Assembly: GCF_905404315.1 (NCBI RefSeq)
Contig: NC_066280.1
Coordinates: 11,913,001-11,977,000, forward strand
DNA from: Leptidea sinapis
Lineage: Eukaryota; Arthropoda; Insecta; Lepidoptera; Pieridae
Length of the DNA: 64,000 nucleotides
Reading direction: 5' to 3'
The notes beneath the pieces are model-generated. The model ran no database searches. It was not told where the DNA came from and saw nothing but the letters and a program-made list of their open reading frames with translations. Made by a program: the position numbers and the translations under genes. Numbering within the stretch: the first letter of the stretch is position 1; each line of letters starts with the position of its first letter. Below, piece after piece: positions 60,501 through 61,635 of the stretch.

Positions 60501-61635
60501 GTCGTGGGACACCAGGTAGGAACGAAGTTCCTTCGGCTAATGTAGAATCGACACAAATTGCAAATCGTTCTAATATTGCTATAATCGTTATCATATATTA
60601 ATATAATAATATTGATAATATATACACTACTCGCTTGTGTATGTGACTGTCGCGCCTGCGCACGTCATTTAACGGTTTTATTCCACGCACTTTTTTACAC
60701 GGATTTTTTCTTACGGTTTTACTATCACATTTTTTTCAGTTCGATCGCGCAGCAAAATCCCTATCCCCTCCAAGCCTGCCGTAAGGAACTTCGTTCCAAT
60801 ACTAGTGGTATATATTAATTTAGGTTCTTATTAAGGTAGGCATTGCCCAATTCCCTATATAGGATGCAAGTCCCTGGCTAACAATAAGTTTGACACTTGT
60901 CGGAACAAAATATTCTTGGAAAACCTTGTTTTTATAGACAAAAATATATGAGCACGTCACAATAAACATGATGTTAAACTGAACTATTGCGAATGCAGAA
61001 ATGCTCTATACTGTCTGCACCTCCGAATTAGGGACGTGCACTGTTTTTGTAGTAGTAGGCACTGTGGATCTAACTAGTCGTAGTTGAGCTTTGCAATATG
61101 AAAAGATTGCTTACCGAAGGTATTTAGTATCTAGCGTAAGGAAAATTTTATGCGTGGTTGTTAAATAGTAGTTTGGTTATAAAATAACGGAACCAAACCA
61201 AACTAAATTAACTTTAACACTAGTGCGATTTATTTTTTAGCTTCATAACGAGGTACGCACTGCCTAATTGCATATAAGATATGCACGCCCCTGCTGCCAA
61301 TAGTAAAAAAATCTCCCGATTAAGTGGCCATAAAAGCTACATTTCACCTAAACAGTAATAATCATTCTCTATGCTTAGTAGCAGAAAAGGGGTTGATATG
61401 AGCGATCCAATTTACACAGTTCATAAATAGAAACAATTTTATACACATAAATTATTCATAAAGTCAAACCATTTGTATAAAATATAAGAATTTAAAAAAA
61501 GTTAATAATGTTATATCCTGAAACAACATGGCACTTTTAAAACTCAATGCGATACTTATCTAGTTGGAGAATTACTTAATAAGGAGAAACAAACTCACCT
61601 TTAGTCGCCACGGGGATGGATTGTCTCGTCATATC
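16992..61635 (-). CDS. Klp10A: Kinesin-13 microtubule depolymerase, multi-exon gene (5' end outside window)
   Basis: This entry spans 16 minus-strand exons annotated one by one below. Kinesin-13 proteins do not walk; they use ATP to peel tubulin from microtubule ends at spindle poles, centromeres and in interphase arrays. The class assignment rests on a motor placed in the middle of the protein, the basic neck just before it, the KVD loop, the KEC motif in helix 4, and the P-loop GQTGSGKT with switch motifs NSNSSRSH and DLAGNERG. The joined exons total 2124 nt with consistent phases and one stop, about 707 residues. Insect and vertebrate relatives begin with a conserved N-terminal localisation domain, which is not here, so further 5' exons should lie beyond 64000. 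The symbol Klp10A is by family resemblance; KIF2A-like would be equally fair. Introns range from about 0.5 kb to 25 kb. Confidence 0.93.
17226..17438. mobile_element. MITE E copy beside the last exon
   Basis: Complete copy about 90 bp from the E16 acceptor, in the last intron. Confidence 0.75.
17439..19867. other. Last intron of the kinesin gene
   Basis: AT-rich intron body between MITE E and repeat B. Apart from simple sequence at 19137-19212 and a (CA)n stretch at 19811-19824, I see nothing. Confidence 0.6.
19137..19212. repeat. AATT-rich simple sequence
   Basis: Repeated aaatt / aattt pentamers with partial inverted symmetry, inside the last intron. Confidence 0.7.
19868..20150 (+). repeat. 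Dispersed repeat B copy
   Basis: Copy of repeat B with an internal hairpin (ccgctcaagtttcttgaaaa against gagcggcactgcaa). It ends with a second arm that reads back to gtcctgctcgtctcgtccct, so the copy is nearly palindromic. It lies about 80 bp past the E15 donor. Confidence 0.75.
20227..20401 (-). CDS. Klp10A: Kinesin-13 exon E15 (C-terminal coiled coil)
   Basis: This 175-nt exon after a taacag acceptor reads EGDMSAEMFNFHEAIDELQK and ends RDVDYDQD plus one base. The MF-FHEAI start and the VDYD end are conserved landmarks of the C-terminal dimerisation region (human KIF2A has LFTFHEA and EVDYDVD). The donor GTATGT is strong. A LINE-tail repeat at 19878-20150 lies about 80 bp past the donor. 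Confidence 0.95.
20450..20860 (-). mobile_element. LINE 3' tail P (second jockey-like family)
   Basis: The minus frame reads RLSRVSRSFEGRCICCYTKI, then FKRIVKKPLCVKSYYDIND and FLNDTTDWE, a C-terminal end typical of insect non-LTR polyproteins. The 3' UTR contains cgctgagtttgttgcgccca-like sequence. Other copies: 41060-41248, 50155-50660, 53470-53850. Confidence 0.8.
21222..21500. mobile_element. Foldback element G, copy 2
   Basis: Same palindromic core with the outer arm on the right, followed by a (TA)n run. It lies in the E14/E15 intron. Confidence 0.85.
21500..21539. repeat. (TA)n microsatellite
   Basis: Pure dinucleotide run of about 19 units, next to foldback copy 2 in an intron of the kinesin gene. 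Confidence 0.95.
21955..22380. mobile_element. Long-TIR element H
   Basis: About 115-bp terminal inverted repeats: left agcccgtgaaccccagac through gctcccaacacaggtaagaa, right the reverse through cacgggctcta. The middle is about 190 bp of AT-rich DNA. Only one copy is present here. Confidence 0.8.
22602..22625 (-). CDS. Klp10A: Kinesin-13 microexon E14 (24 nt)
   Basis: A 24-nt phase-0 microexon coding NGYYTYEE sits between a long pyrimidine tract with a ctttgcag acceptor and a GAG|GTAGTT donor. E13 ends and E15 begins in phase 0, so the frame holds whether it is used or skipped. Its final glutamates join the GDMSAEMF start of E15 and extend the acidic stretch seen at this place in KIF2 proteins. 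It is inferred from splice signals and phase only; two tyrosines make regulated phosphorylation conceivable, but that is speculation. Confidence 0.62.
22811..22911. mobile_element. MITE E left part, joined to MITE F
   Basis: Starts ttagatcatctgtacgtct. It stops at cacccacactaa, where a MITE F end begins. Confidence 0.65.
22911..22995. mobile_element. MITE F, partial
   Basis: Left end only (agagcgctttcgcacaacgt, ctatccgaatccgatccga). Confidence 0.65.
23241..23346 (-). CDS. Klp10A: Kinesin-13 exon E13 (post-motor linker)
   Basis: This 106-nt exon after a ttccag acceptor completes the R codon and reads VKELGADGPRRPESPMPDVE, then MEPAQLDLAHLRSLN. RVKEL directly after the motor is the conserved neck-linker-like junction, and the acidic, proline-rich remainder is variable in the family. 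LDLAHLRSLN aligns with the short helix found before the C-terminal coil in the fly protein. The donor is GTGGGT, phase 0. Confidence 0.92.
23527..23634. repeat. Short inverted-repeat element
   Basis: aataaaccaagaatatgcaa at the left pairs with ttgcatattcttggtttat at the right, about 105 bp overall; a small MITE by appearance. Confidence 0.6.
23640..24950. other. Intron E12/E13, unassigned
   Basis: Contains the small inverted-repeat element to its left. 24680-24900 is GC-richer with repeated cagcgctga and gtcgagc words, suggesting an old MITE. No exon signals fit the kinesin frame. Confidence 0.5.
24954..25179 (-). CDS. Klp10A: Kinesin-13 exon E12 (helix 4, KEC motif, end of motor)
   Basis: The largest exon in view (226 nt) reads MESAEINKSLLALKECIRAL, then LPFRVSKLTQVLRDSFIG, and ends CEHSLNTLRYAD. 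KEC in helix 4 is the class-specific element that contacts tubulin, and NTLRYAD closes the motor. The first motif is MESAEIN where most relatives have GAEIN. It ends two bases into an arginine codon at CAG|GTTCAC; E13 supplies the A. Confidence 0.97.
25252..25600 (+). repeat. Dispersed repeat B copy
   Basis: Long copy of repeat B in the intron upstream of E12. It ends with an inverted pair: gccgacttcctgtgcaaagg followed by a reverse match gaagtcggctagattatg at 25550-25567. Confidence 0.75.
25725..25812 (-). repeat. Dispersed repeat B fragment
   Basis: Short reverse fragment (actgcattgtaatgggcagg, gctagtcacgtcccgtattt) close to the donor of E11. Confidence 0.65.
25853..26006 (-). CDS. Klp10A: Kinesin-13 exon E11 (switch I and switch II)
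   Basis: This 154-nt exon starts [20 protein letters not shown] and later reads [28 protein letters not shown] is switch I and DLAGNERG is switch II; the serines, arginine and glutamate needed for ATP hydrolysis are intact. It ends one base into an arginine codon at a GTGAGT donor, completed by GC in E12. Confidence 0.97.
26060..26400. mobile_element. Foldback element G, copy 3
   Basis: Outer arm on the right, but loop orientation opposite to copies 2 and 5. It lies about 55 bp upstream of the E11 acceptor. Confidence 0.85.
26470..27000 (+). repeat. Repeat Q, interrupted by K1
   Basis: Landmarks agcggg-agcgttatcccacc, gccaagagaaggtcgccttc and accacctccctcccgttatt. It ends in an A-run at 26975. 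Probably a LINE 3' end. Confidence 0.7.
26531..26763. mobile_element. hAT-type non-autonomous element K1, nested in repeat Q
   Basis: Ends caggggcgtgcat and atgcacgcccttg, flanked by a direct copy of ctgcttg. The uninterrupted repeat Q at 58.6 kb shows the empty site. hAT elements have CAGGGGCG-like ends and 8-bp target duplications (family knowledge). Confidence 0.82.
27170..27370 (-). pseudogene. LINE C-terminal relic
   Basis: The minus strand gives RLQEKQVGKLEKMGK, then (frame-shifted) TLAGRTWTRLIANREEWR, then AFAMRHRDIH. Tryptophan-rich W-R-A--REEW--L--A ends are common at the C-terminus of insect non-LTR polyproteins. Confidence 0.6.
27867..28022 (-). CDS. Klp10A: Kinesin-13 exon E10 (motor core)
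   Basis: This 52-codon phase-0 exon reads VFDLLADKAKLRVLEDGKQQ, then VQIVGLTEKVV, and ends QHGNSARTSGQ. The RVLEDGKQQVQ segment is a family hallmark. The acceptor is tgacag. The donor CAG|GTTCAC is unusual at +3 and the intron start closely resembles that of E12. Confidence 0.97.
28288..28540 (-). repeat. Dispersed repeat B copy
   Basis: Reverse copy of repeat B in the E9/E10 intron, about 70 bp from the E9 donor. Confidence 0.75.
28610..28744 (-). CDS. Klp10A: Kinesin-13 exon E9 (motor core)
   Basis: This 45-codon phase-0 exon reads GKSQDCKKGIYAMAARDVFA and ends SASFFEIYSGK. The GIYA-x-AARDVF and FFEIYSGK blocks are conserved in kinesin-13 of flies and mammals. It lies between a ttccag acceptor and a perfect GTGAGT donor. 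Confidence 0.97.
29500..29940 (+). pseudogene. Jockey-like LINE C-terminal relic
   Basis: The frame at 29513-29743 reads YFNIPRPGARLIKREFFHLA, then IPRTDIGLHSPLQRS, then ELLNNNFDSIDVF. It matches the general form of jockey-type polyprotein ends (basic P-R-T---SP) and is followed by an AT-rich UTR and aataaataaag at 29920. It lies directly beside E8. Confidence 0.6.
29945..30056 (-). CDS. Klp10A: Kinesin-13 exon E8 (P-loop)
   Basis: This 112-nt exon completes the split lysine codon and reads YTAKPLVQTIFDGGMATCFA followed by YGQTGSGKTHTMGGDFQ. GQTGSGKT is the Walker A nucleotide-binding loop, fully conserved. The acceptor is actcag and the donor GTGACA. A LINE-like fragment (29500-29940) ends just outside the donor. 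Confidence 0.97.
30120..30405 (+). repeat. Dispersed repeat B copy
   Basis: Forward copy with a T-run start and an internal deletion of the gagcggcact hairpin. It lies in the E7/E8 intron. Confidence 0.75.
30698..30843 (-). CDS. Klp10A: Kinesin-13 exon E7 (motor, KVD loop)
   Basis: The exon starts after a ttgcag acceptor with VDVISVPTRDQMIVHEP and continues NKVDLTKYLENQKFRFDYAF. The KVD triplet is the class-specific loop-2 finger that touches tubulin and is needed for depolymerisation. It ends two bases into a lysine codon before a strong GTATGT donor. The 146-nt length agrees with E8, which supplies the missing G. Confidence 0.96.
31585..31761 (-). CDS. Klp10A: Kinesin-13 exon E6 (neck end and motor start)
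   Basis: This 59-codon phase-0 exon runs from an ataggag acceptor to a GTAGAC donor. It reads ALMNMDPGNPNWEFLAMIRD, then a short linker, then HQITVCVRKRPLNKKE, which is the first beta strand of the kinesin motor with its VCVRKRPL signature. The NPNW-x-MIRDY block just before the motor is specific to kinesin-13. Confidence 0.96.
31880..31955 (+). repeat. Small relic of the 14.4-15.8 kb LINE
   Basis: About 65 bp here match the reverse complement of 15715-15785 (gagcaggttatcaactgtaa and gatgaagc-acaacctgaga). The 15.7-kb copy belongs to the LINE coding region, so this is a fragment of that family in the intron between E5 and E6. Confidence 0.6.
32040..32315. mobile_element. Foldback element G, copy 4 (arm deletion)
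   Basis: Outer arm on the left. Most of the left inner arm is missing before cgagtgttgtaatgttgtac. It lies in the E5/E6 intron. Confidence 0.85.
32376..32549 (-). CDS. Klp10A: Kinesin-13 exon E5 (neck start)
   Basis: This 58-codon phase-0 exon runs from a gttatag acceptor to a GTGACC donor. An alanine/serine/valine-rich stretch is followed by VVKEVERLKENREKRRQRQA and ELKEEK. The latter is the charged helical neck that marks kinesin-13 and helps it attach to and bend protofilament ends. The same helix with the KEVERL and REKRR pattern occurs in fly and human homologues. GC content is far above that of the flanking introns. Confidence 0.94.
32696..33077. mobile_element. MITE B copy
   Basis: About 380 bp in the E4/E5 intron, starting about 150 bp from the E5 acceptor. 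Both ends are recognisable; the right end is slightly decayed. Confidence 0.85.
33290..33660 (-). pseudogene. Possible LINE C-terminal relic
   Basis: The minus strand reads RLPFTKDDSINDFFAIIRLR, then IASFCWRIRSSSNKII, a pattern seen at ends of some non-LTR polyproteins. It is followed on the minus strand by AT-rich sequence. Weak evidence. Confidence 0.35.
34234..34341 (-). CDS. Klp10A: Kinesin-13 exon E4 (serine-rich linker)
   Basis: This 108-nt phase-0 exon reads APVSGGRSRAGSTPSSMSVA and then PSPFMSTNRRMQNIKE. It is rich in Ser, Arg and Pro, as expected of a linker that is a target for mitotic kinases in this family (family knowledge; no site is assigned). The acceptor is gagcag. The donor GAG|GTTTCA is weak, but it is the only one that gives phase 0 into E5 before the frame becomes unlike coding sequence. 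The foldback element at 34425-34790 sits about 80 bp upstream of the acceptor. Confidence 0.75.
34425..34790. mobile_element. Foldback element G, copy 5
   Basis: Outer arm on the right, core palindrome with a few mismatches, in the E3/E4 intron. Confidence 0.85.
34795..35400 (+). pseudogene. Jockey-like LINE C-terminal relic
   Basis: The frame at 34801-35088 includes IIRITLKK-like and LEMRRKAAQFTFLYELINNH then TDCPGVLQNI, typical of the region after the reverse transcriptase in jockey-like elements. It is followed by AT-rich DNA and an aataaataaataaat tail at 35388-35402. Confidence 0.6.
35505..35697. mobile_element. MITE I copy, opposite orientation
   Basis: Ends gggtattctcttcccgtcac and gtggaaagagaatac. 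The middle matches 9620-9790 reversed. Confidence 0.72.
35907..36082 (-). CDS. Klp10A: Kinesin-13 exon E3 (PQ-rich N-terminal linker)
   Basis: The exon follows a ttgcag acceptor and reads VTRVTRNNQMRLSN, then a glycine-rich stretch, then a run of alternating proline and glutamine. The basic start and low-complexity end match the disordered linker between the N-terminal domain and the neck, which varies greatly between species. The 3' limit is uncertain: CAA followed by GTAATA (used here) or CAG followed by GTCAAC, which would end the exon at 35931 and drop eight residues. Both leave phase 0, as E4 requires. The PQ repeat is GC-rich against an AT-rich background. Confidence 0.78.
36430..36504 (-). 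CDS. Klp10A: Kinesin-13 exon E2, possible cassette or alternative first exon
   Basis: This GC-rich 75-nt segment reads VPNAGEAFEKPAKPPDVHAD and then EKLTS. A cggcag acceptor precedes it (weak pyrimidine tract) and a GTAAGA donor follows. It starts and ends in the same phase as the E1/E3 junction, so it can be included or skipped without breaking the frame. The frame also stays open upstream to an ATG at 36553, which would make a 41-codon alternative first exon spliced into E3 in the same phase. I recognise no domain in it; proline, lysine and acidic residues suit the disordered linker of kinesin-13. Confidence 0.45.
36555..38160. other. Intron start region, no gene recognised
   Basis: Mixed composition. 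An 86-codon plus frame at 37539-37799 (starts MHRSVVYKGSGITAG) is less AT-rich than its surroundings but has no motif I know. Confidence 0.45.
38160..38415 (+). repeat. Non-LTR 3' UTR-like repeat with A-tail
   Basis: A GC-richer block with landmarks ggccgtggaggcct-like text, ttcagggctgacaacataga and gaggaggcttttagtcggta, ending in cctcctctcc and an A-run at 38407. This is the look of lepidopteran R1-clade LINE 3' ends (pattern memory, not proven). Confidence 0.5.
38850..39060. mobile_element. MITE D copy
   Basis: About 210 bp with diverged ends (cggccgttatcaataac; gctattgaaaacgaccat), same internal cattaaacggtgacagcaat segment. Confidence 0.8.
39061..40864. other. Giant intron, unassigned
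   Basis: AT-rich. 39845-39950 has a fragment of repeat R (ggcataaaaggcattctcta, cacagcttcggaaacaatag). 40010-40100 has a tgtttgtttgtttgt run and a gtaaccgactcgggc word. Confidence 0.5.
40865..41310 (-). mobile_element. RTE-like LINE 3' tail, interrupted
   Basis: Reverse copy starting tcatcatttcagccggaaga. It is split at gggctatg by the P tail (41060-41248) and resumes with gtgacttgggttctcctacg. Confidence 0.8.
41060..41248 (+). mobile_element. LINE 3' tail P, nested in an RTE tail
   Basis: Truncated copy (gagtgaccgccctcaggcta to cacatcctattttgata) that interrupts the RTE-like tail at 40865-41310. Confidence 0.8.
41679..41722. repeat. Hairpin
   Basis: tcccaatataaggcgataag and cttatcgggtatattggga form a stem of about 19 bp with a 5-base loop. 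Confidence 0.6.
42110..42425. repeat. Repeat O, truncated
   Basis: Shares the gtctgtctgtctgtctgtcc run, atcaaacccatacgta and aatagtttgcgcgaga segments with 49400-49930, and stops after the latter. Confidence 0.7.
42485..43155. mobile_element. hAT-type element K2, split by a LINE tail
   Basis: The left part has cctaaataaatacagcagtt and ttggttccgttattttat segments. The right part has ttgctagaaaaccaataaac. A jockey tail occupies 42657-43073. Confidence 0.7.
42657..43073 (+). mobile_element. Jockey-like LINE 3' tail, 5'-truncated
   Basis: Same family as 1-660, beginning at the RRDVVSLCVFYRIYHGGC part and ending in an A-run. It has a frameshift near 42750 and another near 42865. It sits inside an hAT-like element (42485-43155). 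Confidence 0.85.
43494..43540. mobile_element. MITE C left-end fragment
   Basis: Only the first about 45 bp remain (gcgatttactcgattgtatg, aaacatgcagtcattga), followed at once by repeat B. Confidence 0.6.
43541..43725 (+). repeat. Dispersed repeat B copy, inserted at a MITE C end
   Basis: The copy begins directly after the first about 45 bp of a MITE C (43494-43540), whose remainder is missing. Confidence 0.7.
43730..46390. other. Giant intron, no exon confirmed
   Basis: Mostly AT-rich and unrecognised. Two GC-rich islands stand out, 45400-45480 and 46130-46215. Neither gives a frame and splice phase that joins the kinesin exons convincingly. Confidence 0.45.
46399..46570. mobile_element. 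Palindromic MITE J
   Basis: Arms of about 55 bp (cacttctgggattaatacac, aaataaaatttgaaaacaaa and the exact reverse) around a short loop. A half-copy with cctcacttctgggattaata is at 25660-25685. Confidence 0.75.
46858..47336 (+). repeat. Rolling-circle-like repeat M
   Basis: Begins aaaaatgaattgttgttcgt, then aaaactcgagaacggctgga, and ends caatacagcgtttgctgggt. No terminal inverted repeat is seen, which would suit a Helitron-type element; the class is uncertain. Confidence 0.6.
47650..47876. mobile_element. MITE D copy, opposite orientation
   Basis: Ends tcggccgttttcaataac and gttattgaaaacagcca, with the interior reversed relative to 4621-4830. Confidence 0.8.
48515..48960 (-). repeat. Repeat L with internal tandem units, copy 1
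   Basis: Carries three to four units of about 95 bp, each with a cggtccagccgtttaggagg core, bounded by actagtggacccaacagacg and tatatatattaaagatgg. A second copy lies inverted at 56765-57215. Its apparent open frames arise from the tandem units and are not taken as genes. Confidence 0.8.
48958..49075 (+). repeat. Dispersed repeat B fragment
   Basis: Fragment with the ctgagcggcactacaactgc and gagacaaaatgttaag motifs, abutting repeat L. Confidence 0.6.
49400..49930. repeat. Repeat O, complete-looking
   Basis: From agttccgtagctaaatggca through a gtctgtctgtccgtccgtcc run, ending ctacggaacccttcatgggc and gagtccgactcgcacttggc. The ends gttccgta / tacggaac are inverted. Confidence 0.7.
50155..50660 (+). 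mobile_element. LINE 3' tail P, interrupted
   Basis: The frame at 50197-50379 reads VLRYSKELLKNRLCGKGYYN, then INDFLNDTTDWEWSDRPQAI. The 3' UTR is split by the reversed jockey tail at 50482-50616. Confidence 0.8.
50482..50616 (-). mobile_element. Jockey-like LINE 3' tail fragment (reverse), nested
   Basis: The sequence starts with the poly(A) tail read as a T-run and continues with the reverse of the last 130 bp seen at 42945-43060. It splits the other LINE tail at 50155-50660. A very decayed relative lies at 13722-13808. Confidence 0.8.
50700..51110 (+). other. Unrecognised 134-codon open frame
   Basis: Open from 50703 to 51107 in AT-rich DNA (starts MLLHRYRLNYVPNYFLNISY), rich in Ile, Asn, Lys and Ser. 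I recognise no family. It starts just past the LINE tail P and ends just before repeat B, so it may be an old element interior. Confidence 0.3.
51210..51500 (-). repeat. Dispersed repeat B copy
   Basis: Full-length-looking reverse copy ending gctcgtctcgtcccttattt and then cataaaaaa. Confidence 0.75.
52040..52560 (+). pseudogene. RTE-like LINE 3' end with TGATGA tail
   Basis: The frame at 52223-52534 reads RNQIWKLKWQWAEHIVRRTD, then GRPPTRWTDDLVKIAG, then RSSWRSFGEIFVQQWTSSG and stop. This is the C-terminus of RTE-clade endonuclease/reverse transcriptases. It ends in the (TGA)n tail characteristic of RTE elements at 52535-52556. Confidence 0.85.
53470..53850 (-). mobile_element. LINE 3' tail P copy
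   Basis: Reverse copy with the same 3' UTR landmarks (aagaaactcagcgggctttt, cctgagggtgttcgctcaat) and a degenerate coding end. Confidence 0.78.
53905..54793 (+). repeat. Repeat M copy, enlarged by repeat R
   Basis: Same ends as 46858-47336. A different repeat (54290-54740: gcttcggaaacaaatggcgg, gaagcggcgcaagaaactct) lies within. Confidence 0.6.
54877..55123. mobile_element. MITE F, complete
   Basis: Ends gagaacgcttacgcattacg then tccgatccgaatccgatccg, and cggattcggatcggacgtag then tgcaaaagcgctc. The interior has a second inverted pair (agtagtcgtagaactatttc with its reverse at 55017-55045). Confidence 0.85.
55240..55805 (-). pseudogene. Jockey-like LINE C-terminal relic
   Basis: The minus frame reads VDCVTLRKICVNELACPELL, then LPTLRTNIGFRAPLHRM, then LFSHSSTAAFKTKLKQQL. 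Its 3' tail is the tttatttatttatttatt run at 55236-55253. Confidence 0.7.
55808..56100 (-). mobile_element. RTE-like LINE 3' tail
   Basis: Reverse copy starting with the catcatcatcac tail and cagccggaagacgtctactg. It carries the same C-terminal coding remnant as 52.3-52.5 kb. Confidence 0.8.
56465..56650 (+). repeat. Repeat M, left part only
   Basis: aaaaatgaattgctgttcgt through aaataggaaaatgctgctaa, with the right side missing. Confidence 0.65.
56765..57215 (+). repeat. Repeat L with internal tandem units, copy 2
   Basis: Inverted partner of 48515-48960, starting tatctttatatatataattc and ending gttgggtccactagt. The core repeated is cctcctaaacggctggaccg. Confidence 0.8.
57366..57449 (-). 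ncRNA. tRNA-like pol III unit (SINE head or small RNA)
   Basis: On the minus strand tagctcagatggg (57437-57449) matches a pol III A box and ggttcgaatcc (57390-57400) matches a B box exactly. atgggacat (57433-57441) pairs with atgtcctat (57379-57387) in a 9-bp stem with one G-U. A run of ten T (57366-57375) follows, as a pol III terminator would. The D-arm is not proper, so this is not a normal tRNA; a tRNA-derived SINE head or a decayed tRNA is likely. Confidence 0.55.
57638..57935 (+). repeat. Repeat N copy
   Basis: Close relative of 1326-1640 (gtaggtctgagaatcggaca; gattttaatatcggcaatac), ending ctgggtcagctagt followed by a TA run. Confidence 0.7.
57930..57972. repeat. TA-rich inverted junction
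   Basis: ctagtatatatatatatata followed by tactagttgacccatatata. Two repeat termini (agctagt and actagttgaccc) meet head to head around a TA run. Confidence 0.7.
58612..58888 (+). repeat. Repeat Q, uninterrupted
   Basis: Same landmarks as 26470-27000 without the hAT insertion, ending in an A-run at 58876-58891. Confidence 0.75.
59644..60060 (+). mobile_element. Jockey-like LINE 3' tail, 5'-truncated
   Basis: Same family as 1-660. The frame is open for about 116 codons (RRDVASLCVFYRIYHGECSE to ARECGRR). It starts within about a dozen bases of the 42657 copy's start and ends in an A-rich tail. It is the least decayed copy in the window. Confidence 0.87.
60173..60876. mobile_element. hAT-type non-autonomous element K3 with exact 8-bp duplication
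   Basis: The element starts cagtggcgtgcat and ends gatgcaagtccctg. It is flanked on both sides by GCTAACAA (60165-60172 and 60877-60884), an exact 8-bp target site duplication. 704 bp, no transposase frame. Confidence 0.87.
61031..61298. mobile_element. hAT-type element K4, decayed ends
   Basis: Ends agggacgtgcactg and gatatgcacgcccctg. The right 40 bp match the reverse of the left 40 bp of K1, as does the ttaactttaacactagtgcg segment. No clear target duplication. Confidence 0.7.
61599..61635 (-). CDS. Klp10A: Kinesin-13 exon E1 (N-terminal linker)
   Basis: This 37-nt exon lies between a tttag acceptor and a GTGAGT donor. It reads DMTRQSIPVATK and ends one base into a codon. That phase fits both the possible cassette exon E2 and exon E3. 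The ATG inside it could be a start, but the frame is open back to the acceptor and the family has a conserved domain further upstream, so I take it as an internal exon. The nearest certain exon is 25 kb away, so linkage rests on phase and splice signals alone. Confidence 0.6.
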
